From the NCBI GenBank assembly GCA_036852015.1, contig JAANDG010000027.1, forward strand, positions 480,954 to 544,953: 64,000 bases of DNA. The letters run 5' to 3'. A model generated the notes under the pieces. It worked only from the letters and a program-made list of their open reading frames with translations, did not search any database and was not told where the DNA came from. The stretch is from Pelodera strongyloides. Its lineage: Eukaryota; Nematoda; Chromadorea; Rhabditida; Rhabditidae. Of this stretch, positions 23,301-34,800 are shown one piece after another (the first letter of the stretch is position 1; each line of letters starts with the position of its first letter). The position numbers and the translations under genes are program-made.

Positions 23301-26220
23301 GTGTGGAGAATTTAAGGTGCACGAACTCGCAGAACCTGGCTGGGGGCTTCTAAGTCTAAGTCCACCTCGTGTTTGCAATTGTATAGTTACCAGAAATTTT
23401 CCAGAAATGTCCGTACAAAACAAACTTTGGAAGTTTTGAATATCGTCACGGGAATCCGCATAATTTCATCGCAGGAGACATGTGGTTAACGGTTTGTTGT
23501 ACATATGCGTTGGATTAAAGCGAAATACCGGCTGGTTTTTGAAACGCATTGCGTACACCTGCTTTCTTATGCAGCGATGCAAATGAGCAAAAATTAGAAA
23601 AACTAGACCCCAATTAGACCCCCCTTTGCATAAATGCAAAGGAATGCAAGTGCTTGAGATACGTTTCAAACACCGGCCGGTATTTCTCTTTAAAGTATTG
23701 TTTCAAACCAATCACTCTGGAATTAAGTTTTTGAAGGATCGATACATATATTGACAAAAAATGTCGGGTGCAGAAATTATTGTTGAACTCTCAATTGCTC
23801 CATGGAAGTCTAACGCTCTACCATTAGTCTGTCCGCTTTTGAAAAGTACGCTGAACTCCATGTAGGAGTAGGGTGTATGCAACGACTGCGTGTTTTTCAT
23901 TCTAATTATGTCAATTTGCATACAACGTATGATGGGAATACCGGTTTTGTCCAAATAGGTTTCAAAAACCAGCTTTTACTCGGCTTTAAAGATTTTAGAC
24001 AACCTCCACGAATGACCCGTTCTTTTGGCTACATCACTCATTTGTCGATAACTTGTGGGAGCAATGGCGTCAACTGAGACAGGTTTCTTTAACTTTATTC
24101 TTTGTAGTGTAGTGGTTGACGCTCTAGCTTCCCATGAAAAAGGTCTCTGTTTCGATTGCCTCCCAGGGCGGCCAAGTTCACACCATATCAAACGAGCAAA
24201 AAATGGTTAGTGGTAACTCTGGAGGAGATACATCGGTCTGCCGAGCGCAGCTCGGCTATCCTACCGAGTCTAGCACTTGGTGGTCACGGTTACGCTTTCT
24301 TGCTCTAGCCTACGCTTCACGCTGCACCGCGAAATTGTTTGGAAACACGCGGCGTGTTTTACATGGCCAGCCTTTGAGGAGATTACGTTGCGAAGTAAAT
24401 TCCAAAAAAAATTGTTTTAGAGCAGATTTGAACGTGAATCCCAATATCCGGAAGACAATCCCGATTGCAGTGCCCCGGCACATTTTGGAGACCGGACGAT
24501 GACACCTTTTGGTCGGGAATCTCAATTTTTAATAGTTTTGAAGTTCTCTTATATGACGTTCTGTTACATTGCAGCTTATCACAACCTTGTAAATCTCCTC
24601 TGGACTCTGGACCTTTCAAGTACTGAACCATGTCCGAAACATTTGACGAAACATTTTTCAGCTCCTTTGCTAAACAGGGATGGTTTGTCAAATGTTTATA
24701 CAGACGAATTGTACGAATATGCTCCGAGGCCAAGTTGTTCAGCTAGGGAACCCAGTTGTGGCTCGAAGTAAGAAAGTTTACTTCTCTTTGCTGGATGAAA
24801 ACAAACTTCGGCCCATAGGCTACGCAGCACTTCTACTTACAATCTGAGGTTATTACGAATCGACTTGATTGATTAATTTATTAGCCGATGACGAGAGTCC
24901 GCAACAGCATGTGCGCCACGGTGTACATTTACAATTAGCCCACACGCGAACATATGGCACACTTATGGCTTACAGCGCATCTTTATTTGCGCGGAGCTTT
25001 ATCATTGTATGCGCGGTACAGAAACCCCTTGGAAAGGGTAATTTCAAAATTGATTTCTCACAATTAATTAAGATTCCTCTTCTGCGATATGTCTCATGGC
25101 GCACCAAGATGTGCATCAAAGATAAAGGCCAGCGGAAGATGCTCTGGATATACCAATGGTATTTTTTGCATTTATTTTTGAATGATAACTTATTAAACCC
25201 CTTAGAATAGATCATCAAAGCTCAAGAAACTTTTTGATTGGGCGCCCCGCATCGTTCTCATATAGCAACTTTGGGTCTCCAAACGACAGTATCCCCCTTC
25301 AAAATCGAGCTTTTTTGTATTCGATTGACTTTACGTGCCGCAGCAAATAGTGTGTTCAGATGTCAATACCCAGAAAATGTAATCAGATATATCTTGCCAA
25401 AGTTACACCAGAATCGTTTAGGCGAATCACAGTGTTTCGGCGGAAGTTGTATTCAAGGAATATGTGTTGCTTCTACTGTCGTGACCACGACTGTGACTAC
25501 TACCACAACTACGACTACGATGCCAAGTACCATCCAGCCTTCTTCCGTACCGATTCCTACCGCAAGTACCACTTCTCGTATTAGAACTAGAACGGCAAGG
25601 ACAACCACTGCAACGGCGAGAACTACAACCGTAACGTCGATGTCGTCATCAACCACGTCTGCAAGTTAGTTCATTAACGACTAATCAATTAAAGGGAAAG
25701 GTAAGATCCAAGTTGCAGATATCTACTCAACCAAAATAGTGACCTATATTTAAAGCGGTTGTTGAAGCGGTTTATGCAGCTTATGCAAATGAACATGCAT
25801 TAGAAGAAAAAATCGAGCTGAATTCGGGTAACTTAGCATAAATACGTAAGAATTCAGTGGTCCACGATGCGTTTCACAAACCGGCCGGTATTTCGCTTTA
25901 AATTGAACCAATTAGATCATATTTACATGATCTAATTGGGTCGTCAGGGTTAACAGGGCTCCCTTTAGGGGACCTGAAGTTCAGCTCTAGGCTCTAGCTC
26001 TTTAAATAAGATCATTTCAGCGTGCGCGGACAACAATCAATATTGTCAATCATGGGCCGACCACGGTCATTGCGATCTCAATCCTGAATACATGTTACAG
26101 AACTGTAGACTGAGCTGCCGGTTGGTTTTAAACGAATCGGTTCACCTTAAATTGTGTCTGTTTTTTTTTGTTTCTTTATTTTCTATGAGGGATAATAAAA
26201 ACTTGGAATACAAAAAGTAG
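20363..26220 (+). CDS. Secreted CUB-like, Thr-rich, ShKT-ending protein
   Basis: Exons: 20363-20500 (start [20 protein letters not shown], signal peptide), 20826-20943, 22004-22116, 22627-22735, 22965-23091, 23120-23316, 24421-24511, 24575-24767, 25266-25334, 25360-25664, 26021-26220. From 22004 on all phases agree. Between 20943 and 22004 at least one exon (length 2 mod 3) is unresolved. The 22004 exon reads like the end of a CUB domain ([12 protein letters not shown]). The 25360 exon carries a Cys motif ([15 protein letters not shown]) and a Thr/Ser-rich linker. The last exon is a ShKT domain ([17 protein letters not shown]...NCRLSC) missing its sixth Cys; the ORF then runs into a MITE to a stop at 26218. 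Role unknown; probably extracellular. The 25266/25360 junction depends on a 25-base candidate intron. Confidence 0.7.
20553..20735. repeat. Two-unit tandem repeat, about 89 bases per unit
   Basis: GTTACCGGTTAACAAATG and CGACCATTTGGCGACCACTT recur in the same order, in an intron of the CUB-ShKT gene. Confidence 0.8.
21815..21886. repeat. Tandem 24-base repeat, three units
   Basis: Unit AACTATATTAAACAAGTTGT plus AGAC. Confidence 0.9.
22395..22432. repeat. Interstitial telomere-like repeat, six CCTAAG units
   Basis: Perfect CCTAAG units (TTAGGC on the minus strand) in an intron of the CUB-ShKT gene. Confidence 0.92.
23515..23693. mobile_element. MITE family A, copy 9 (short-interior subfamily)
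   Basis: TTAAAGCGAAATACCGGCTGG ends; interior GCGTACACCTGCTTTCTTATG and TTAGACCCC, shared with the copy at 30370. Confidence 0.9.
24101..24165 (+). pseudogene. tRNA-like sequence (possible SINE head)
   Basis: A-box-like TAGTGTAGTGGTTGACGC and B-box-like GTTTCGATTGCC at tRNA spacing; no full acceptor stem. Confidence 0.4.
25750..25901. mobile_element. MITE family A, copy 10 (left end altered)
   Basis: Right end CCGGCCGGTATTTCGCTTTAA intact; left end TTAAAGCGGTTG lacks part of the repeat. Confidence 0.85.
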
Positions 26221-26445
26221 TGTTCTATTTCAATACTCACGAAGATATTGGGTGATAAAGAGACAATTACCCTTTGCCATTTTGGACCGATCAATCCACC
26301 ACTTTATCACCTAATATCTCCGTGAGTTTTGAAATAGAACACTACTTTTTGTATTCCAAATTTCTACTATCCCTTATAGACTTATAGAAAATAAAGAAAC
26401 AAAAAAAAAAAACAGGCACAATTTAAGGTGAGCCGATCCCTTTAA
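26128..26445. mobile_element. MITE family F
   Basis: Arms of about 130 bases (TCGGTTCACCTTAAATTGTG... with AGTAGTGTTCTATTTCAA), ends TTAAACGAATCGG and CCGATCCCTTTAA. Its left end lies inside the final open frame of the CUB-ShKT gene. Confidence 0.9.
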
Positions 26446-27796
26446 TTTTTGAATTAATTCGTTGCTATGCTTTGTGCTTCTTCATAAGTAAGCTCGGTTC
26501 AAAACCAAATTAGCTTCATCTTAGCTTCATGTTCTCTAGACTTGCCACATTGACTAACATCTCCTAACAATAAGAAGAATAGGCTTACCTCAAGTTGCTA
26601 CAGATATTTTTAGAAGAAATTTTTAAGAAATATTTCATAACCATGCATGGAGAACCTGTATTGAAACAAATAGAGGTATAGAGGATCACGCCTCTTGTCG
26701 AGTAAAATATTATTTTTAGTATAGAAAGCTATATGTTTCAGGATCTGCTAAAATCTGATGTCCAAATAGGCAGTACAATACAGGTACCAGGCTTCGAAAC
26801 TGTGCGAAGCTCTCCATATTTTGGAGTTCATCTATTTATTTTCTTTTGTTTGTGAAAAATACGAGTAAACAAGTAATATATAATTTATTTGCATTGCCGA
26901 AAGCACGATATGGTGAACGAAGTAAAGCTAATTGTAAGATAATTGCATGATTGTATGAATACATAAATATGCTAGTTCGATAATAACGAAGAATTACGTA
27001 CGCCCACGAGAAGCAATACGACGTGGTCGTGACTTTAAACGGATGCGTACTGTAGCTCGTGTGTAGAGAATTCATACAGTCATACTGATCAATATTGCCC
27101 TAGGAAGTTCTCTAAGGTTTAATGCCTAATGGTCCGCTGTCTGGTAAATAACACACATTCATAGAGACATATCTACATACAATACTCCACTCTATAACAA
27201 GAGTACAGAATTCTCAAAGATTTGTTTCAGCTACGACACATTTCGCAATTATCTGAATATGGTGCACAAATGGGTCCTACATTAAATCTGATCTGGTACC
27301 TACAAGAGCAAAATAAACACAAAAAGAAAAACCGAGGAAAAAAACAAACCAAAGGAATGTATGAAAAGTACCCATAAATTACTAGCAAAGTTTTCAAAAA
27401 TTATAGGAAAAATAATAGTCCCATAGTCTATTGTCATGAAAGCAGTATGGTATGATGCAAGAAAAAATCGGCATAAATCTAACACTTCAGAGGTTAGTTA
27501 TAAAGTGTGTATTCATTGAGTAAACGGAAAGGCAGTTCATGAAAGACAGCTTGAATTGGAAAAACAATGGAATGTTCGGTCACAGGAAGTAATTTGGTTC
27601 GCAACATGGAACTGGCGTCGGTCCCTACACTGATGAAACTGGGGTGCGGGGCCAAACCATGGCGCCATAGTTTCGCGCGGCGAAGACTGGGCTAGGTGCG
27701 CGAACTGATGCAGGCGCCCCTGATTTTTTTCGCCGCGCACAACCAGAGTTTTACTTTCACACACCACCAGCGGAAATCCCGTGACCAAAGTATTAA
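26446..27796. other. Convergent intergenic region, no gene seen
   Basis: AT-rich; between the CUB-ShKT gene and the ZP gene. Short open frames at 26836-27075 and 27300-27485 lack support. Confidence 0.6.
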
Positions 27797-28815
27797 CTAC
27801 TGAAAGTAATGCGCTCGGGTCTTTGCCAACTTCGCCAAGTTTTCGCGGTAAATCCTCCTTTGGAAATATATCACAATCAGCGTCGCTATTTGTAGCATCA
27901 CGAAAATGGTTACGGTAGCATATTGCAAAATTAGAACGCCACTACAGTCCTGCACTATTTCGACGTCTGGATTGTGCTCTGAAAAATAAAAATAAATATA
28001 ATTGTTGGACAAATTTCACCTTCGATGAACAGTATTCCCATTTTGTACGCAAATGAATATAATTATAAAGTAAAAAAAGTGAACCGGGTTATATCAACCG
28101 AATCCGCGGAAACGGTGCACCGGGGTCCTGCACAGAGGCTGGACATACTGGCCATTTAAACTTCCCGGTGGCCAATCTGCTCGGGAAGTCGATTTAACTC
28201 CGCTGGTTTTATCCAGCTACCAACTTTTACACCTTTGGTGGGGTATTAGTAACAATTGCATCGTTATTTGCATACACCACATGGGAATACAGCGCCCAAG
28301 ATACGTTTCAGAAAACGTCTGTCTTTGACCGAACGCTAATTTTTTTTAAAGCGAAATACCGGCCGGTTTTGGAAACACATCGAATAGACCACAGCATTCT
28401 TATGCGTCGTATACAAATGAACATGAATTAGAATTAAAAATCGAGCTAAATTCGAGTCAATTAGCATAAATACATAAGAATTCAGTTGTACACGGTGCGT
28501 TGCAAAAGCCGGTGGGTGTTTCGCTTCAAATTTTTGATCGGGGGGCGATTGCTTATTATTATGTACAAATTACTCACTGATTTGTGCCATTGTTGGATGA
28601 TTTTCCTTGGAGAAGCCCTCCTCTTTCGATAGAATAATCAACTGAAATAGTTGGTTTCTGTCAGATTTTACTTTCATCTTTCTAGGCGACTAACTAATAT
28701 TGTCTTTCACAGCCTAGTATATTTTTTTCCTGAAACATGGCGTTGGACCAAGTTTACGTTCCTGAGCCCACAGAAAGTCATACTAAGCATAGAATATAAG
28801 TAGCGCGACTTATAG

Positions 28816-28899
<84 letters not shown>

Positions 28900-31800
28900 C
28901 CTCTCTCATACAAGTGTATTACATAAATGCTAACAATGCTTAATCATAAACTGTGCCGGAAATGCCGTGAACTTGAGCACAGTCATTTACACATATTACA
29001 TGAATTCCATTTGTCCAATTTCTTTTTACAACCACGTGCTATACCGCTTTAAACACAAATCATCACCAATGAAGTAAGTGTTCACTATTCAATTACCTGG
29101 TCACTAGTCACATCCAAAGTGATATTTTTTGAATCGGTCCGCGAATTTCTATCTCGTGGTTTTCTCAACAGGTATTCGTCATCGTCCAGGTCGAACTCTG
29201 AAATTATATTATTTTCTCGCTTAGGTAGATTAGCACACACTGAAACCCGAGAATCCCCCGAAGGGAAACTTCATACCTGTCCCTGCGACTCTCTCCTTTC
29301 ACGTTCAAAATGCTGTAATCCCCTCCCCAGGGAATATTTACCCGCCGAATTGAGTGGTGAATATGGCCTCAGGAGCTAACTGATTCGGGATAGTCATTGG
29401 TTTCTGTGGCAACTTTTTCATGTTGCTTCTTTCTGCCTAGCTCAAAATAGTTTATGTTGTTTTAGTCCACCAGCCCCGAGCCCCAACCCAATAGAAGGAA
29501 ATTTTCTGACTCTGCCCATTACAGCAAATTTGCTGCGGTGATAATTCACTAGACGGTAAATTAATTAACCAAACAAAATGAAAAAAAAATTGCTCCAAAA
29601 AAAATACCTGACGGATCGTGGAGCAAGTCTGGCTTTGTTATAGTTTGACCACTGAAAATTTCGATGTTCACCTTTTTCTTCAAAAAAAAAAATAATAAAA
29701 AAAAGCCTCGCTAATTGCATAATTATAATTGCTTTCATTGGGGTTCACCCTCTTTCTTTGTTAATGCCATGGATGGTTACATCTTACAATTAGGACATAC
29801 AGCAAGCTTCCAAGAACAGTGCATTGTAAGAATATTTTAAACTACCGTACGTTGATGATAGCGTCGCGACATCCAGAGTACTAGCGTCAGATTCATCCAC
29901 AGTGTTCGTGTCTAAATTTTTGATCTTACATAGAACAATAAAGAAAAACAGAGGGAGAGGGATAGGCAGAGAGAGAGAGAAAGAGAAATAGAAAGAGAGA
30001 GACTCAAGCCCACGTAAAATAAAGTTTTCGAATACTTCCAATACATGGAAAATTTAAACGTGTTCCCGAGGTTTGAATTTGAAGATGTGCAACGAAGGCT
30101 GAAAACGATATATAAAAATTATACAATCGTAGAAAAGTTCGAGATAAAAAAGGGTACCGTTTTCTTTTGAAACCGCCATGCGAGCAGCTCTGGCACCGTA
30201 AGCCGGGTACACCTAAAGAACAATTATTGTAATTGTCTAATTGTGAAAGACCCAAGCACAAAACACGAAATATACAACACGAATTTGAAGGACGGTTGCC
30301 GCCATGTTCTGTACAGTCTGTACTCATTTCGGTGTGTATTTCTGATGATAAACTAGGGTTATATTCCCCTTAAAGCGAAATACCGGCCTTTTTTTGAAAC
30401 ATTGCGTACACCTGCTTTCTTATGCAGCATTTTCAAATGAGCAAAAATTAGAATAAAATTAGACCCAAATTAGGCCCCACCTTGCATAAATGCATAGGAA
30501 TGCAAGTACTTGAAATGCGTTTCAAAAACCGACCGGTATTTCGCTTTAAATCTCAATATTATTTGAAATTAAAAATTTTGTACTAACCTGATCCGCCCTA
30601 ACAGGTAATTGATACCCAGGCGCTGGTATTTCCAATCGTGTATTATAATAGTCATTATTAGATTGCGCCGGTTGCTCGTATGTTTCAACATGCTAAAGAA
30701 TTTTATCAGAAATATTACTGATTTGTATTAATATTGTTTTATTCGTTACGTGATTGCATGTGCTCCTCCGTTTACAGCGTAATAAGTATTATTACTATTT
30801 CATAAATATTTGCTGTGAACCTACCTGTTGCGTGCTATAAGTTGCAGCAACTGGTCTAATTGGTTCTGCTCTTTGTTGCTGTCTCGCTTCTTCGTACAAC
30901 GATTCATGACGAGCAATTGTCTGGAAATACGGACAGTGATAGAATACGCAGAATCGAGTGGTTCGTGTAACTAAATTGGATGCTGATACGCTGATAGCAC
31001 GGATTTATGTGTTTTATATCTGCTGCATTATCTTGGACATACTTTGCCACCTGGTTATACTAATTCACCAACCTTCCATTACAGCTTCGAATAAGAATAA
31101 TTATCATTTTTGTAGCACCTACTTGCTTCTGACTCTGGAGGTCGACTCTCTGCCCAGAAGTTTGTACTCTGTAGTTTGTAGTCGGTCGTCTTTCGTAGTT
31201 TGGTGGCGGGGTCGGATAGGTTTCTGGTGTTTCTCCTCCTTCTGCGGGAATTGGCTCCTCCTCACGCTGATACCAAGGCTTCAGATTCATTGGCTTCCAG
31301 GCAGGCACTGTAGAAGTATGCTTCATTACCCTAATGGATCAGAACCATGAAAGTACGAGGTCTTGAATTATTCAAGGATTAAAATAGGTTAAAAGCATCA
31401 TCAACCAAGGGCAGAGCTGTATGAACCCTACAAAGAACATTTGAATTGTTAGACTGAAAATGTTCACGTGTGCTTGTATTGTAATGGCATAAACAATTAA
31501 ACCAAGTACCGTTATCATGTCCCGTAGTTCCTCTATTCTGAGAGCTTGTATCATCCCGTGCAGCAAAGGAGTAAACTTGAGGCGCTGACACACTTGGATC
31601 TGTAAGCTTGAAATGTAATTTGCAGTCATTCCAATTGCTCAGAATTGTGTATACTAAATTAAACAATTTAATAAAATTGAAAAATGATCGCACCTCTAAC
31701 GCCAGAAAAAGGATCAGGGTGTGGGTTTTGGGGAGTTCGTTCCGTGGTGAAGTATGTGTATTGGTCTATAAGAAGCAGCTTTCTATATTGGCCCTTTCGT

Positions 31801-34800
31801 ACAGAGTAGTCTAATAAAAGCATGCTTTCAACCAAAACTCCCTGTATTTATCGTACCAATAAAATTTTTATTAAAGCTAACCGTAGGGAGGAGTGTCTGG
31901 CCTTGGGCCAGCTTGATTGGGTCTCAAGTATTTACCAGGCAGCATAGGTGGCGTAGTTGTCTCTGTGGTGTACGTAGCTCGACTTGAGGTAGCTGTGGAT
32001 ACGACGCCCGCTAGCTCTGAAATTAATTAGTTTTACATTATTTACACCCAGTAAATAATGGCCAAGGAGGTACCTATATCTCTTCATGCTGCTAGTATAT
32101 CTACAAACAAGGTATATAGACCCTCATCCTACAACTGTACGCGTCTGTAACATCTGTAATATCTCTTAAAGGATCGCAGTCACTCCAAAATCATCATTTT
32201 GCTTCGAGTTTACTTGAATTTAGTAAAGCATAAAGAAAAATACTTTACCAAAACCGAATAATTTGAATTCCAACTCAGGGGGTGAACAAGTAGAAAAGTA
32301 GTTCTATTTAACTACCGCGGGATTATGAAACGTGTAGTGATATGCTCGCAGACCCTTGCAGTATATGTAAAGATATAATATGCAGATATTTGCCGAAATA
32401 ATTTGCATACTTCCGATCGGGAAGCAGCTGTATGAACACGTTTCGTGATCCCGCGGTAGTTAAGTAGAACTACTTTTCTACTTGTTCACTCCCTGAGTTG
32501 GAATTCAAATTATTCGGTTTTGGTAAAGTATTTGTCTCTATTCTTTACTAAATACAAGTAAACTCGAAGAAAAACGACGATTTTGTAGTGACTGCGATCC
32601 TTTAACATCCAGTTTCTGCTAAAAACTATTCAAAATGTACCATTGTCATTCGGAGGAGCCGGCGGTGACGCACTGCGTGCGGTCGTTGTAAATGGTGTTG
32701 TTGTTCTAAAATTCACCCTTATATTCACTCGAAAGTCTCACCAATTCTTTGGATTGACACTCTTCTAACTGAAACAAAATATATGGAGCAAATTTCTCTT
32801 TACCTACTTTTGTTAAAGCTGTATGACATGTGGTTTGTGAAACTGAACACTCAATCATGCGGGAATACAAACTTTTGCTCCAATTACGTGCATAATAGAA
32901 CCCCGTTTGTATATAATTCATGGTTGTCGAGCAAAAATTTCATAAACCATGTTTCATTCCGCTTTAAATTTGAGAGTTCGCAGATAATCGATATCCTTAC
33001 TCTGTCCTACGGTATGCTTGTGTTGCTTGGTAGTGTTGAGTTGCAGTTGTTCTAGTTGCAAAGGTAGTAGTTTCATATCTTGGCGGTGATCTCGGTCCTG
33101 ACATGGGCACAACAATGTGCGCACGCGGAATAATCGTCTCGATTACGGTACTTTCCTTGTTCTTTACGTCGACGACTTGCGAGCGGGCAATACTTGGGAG
33201 CTGGAATGTTTTCTTTATGGAATCGTTTTTAATAATGATTTATTGGTTAACAATCAATACAAAGAAAGAACGTTAAGGAACCTTAGGACCCCGCGCTTCA
33301 CAAGGCGAGAGTACTTAGTACATAGGCAATATAGGGACCATCGTCATAGGGACAGGGACGTAGTACATGGTTTTCGTTTCATATGAAGTTAATGCATAGT
33401 GTTAATTCACTAACTATTACCGCAGTACCAGTATCAGACACAAACTCACAAATTAGAGCATTAGAGGTAACTGGGAGCTGGAAACTACCGTAAGTACCGT
33501 AAGCAAGCTGTAAAGACCTGAGTTACCTCAGGGACCTTAAACGGCCCAGAAACCGTTCCCGGAAACTTTTCCGGAATCTCCGCCTCGGAATTGGTGGGTT
33601 GGTCCCGCGAAACGCTGGCTAAAGTATTATATATTATAGGATTATTTATTACTAAATTGGCTAACAATAAAAAAGCCCAACCAATCGTGTTCATTATTTC
33701 AGTAATATTCCTTTCGCTTTAATTTTCTGAACGAAACGTATAATGGCGTCATTTGTTAGACGTAATTTTGTATTCTACTGTTTATTATAGGTTTTCTTAG
33801 GACCAATATTGTAGTAGAACATCATTTTTTTACTAGAAACTCACCTAAATTCCTCGATTTCGCATTTATTGAGCTAGGAGAAGTTTCTGAAGACTGTGTT
33901 ACATGTTCTTCATTTTCATTTTCGTCCTCTGGTCCTTCAGATACTTGAATAGCCCCGGAGACAACGGTTGGTCCGTTACTTGTCGAAGTTGTAACTTGAG
34001 TGGTCGTAGACGTAGTCGAGTAAGTAGTAGTAGAAGTTGGTGACCGAGTGGTTGTGGTGTGTACTGTAGTAGACTGCCTTGTGGTCTCAGTAGGTCTTGC
34101 ATATGTATCCTTTGTATCTTCAGTATTGACATATCGATTTTGCTCATTTCCATAAGAAGAAGAGTCATGTTGAGGCATGGTTCCGGGAGGCGCAGGACCA
34201 GAGGAGTGAGCTCCTGAAAAATAGTACCATCTAAAAGTGTCCAGGTGGCCTAGTGGTGTACATTCCAGTCTGTCATTCGAGAGATCAAGGTTCGAATCCG
34301 CTATGGATTTGACTAACAATAAGGAAATTTCCAACAGTGTTACTTTTCATAGAGCAAGAAAAAAAAGTCCAAGCATGAATTTTCTATAAAAGGTGAAAAT
34401 ATTCTCAAACCTTGGAAATAGGCCTCTTTTCCTATGGAAGACTGCTGCTCTTGTTCGCCAGCTGTATTTGTGGAAGATCCCTGAAAATTAGACAGATTTC
34501 TATTGTTCACTAGATAGACTAGTTTTTAATGGGTACACACAACTTCCTAAAACAATGCGAAATCCTGGGATAATACCTTTAGTAACCAAACCCCACACCA
34601 AATGTACTGGCGTAGTTCTTCCTATTCCTTTCGTTAACGACAAGTTCTCAAATCTTGTCAAATCCACGGCCCGAAAATTCCCACAACTTAAGATCACCGT
34701 GGTTGAGAAGCCGGGTCCCAGTCTTAGAGACTGGTTAGTAAGGAATAGGATTTATGACAGGGTTTGTCCAGCACGGGGCGGCCCGTGTCAAATGTGTACT

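Noticed and set aside
24134..24502. 122-codon open frame
   Set aside because: The supported exon 24421-24511 uses a different frame with proper splice sites; the rest covers a tRNA-like sequence and intron.
33485..33694. Separate gene starting MNTIGWAFLLLANLV with a signal-like start
   Set aside because: An acceptor at 33618 joins the same frame in phase to the ZP gene, so the upstream Met is probably intronic. Not fully excluded.
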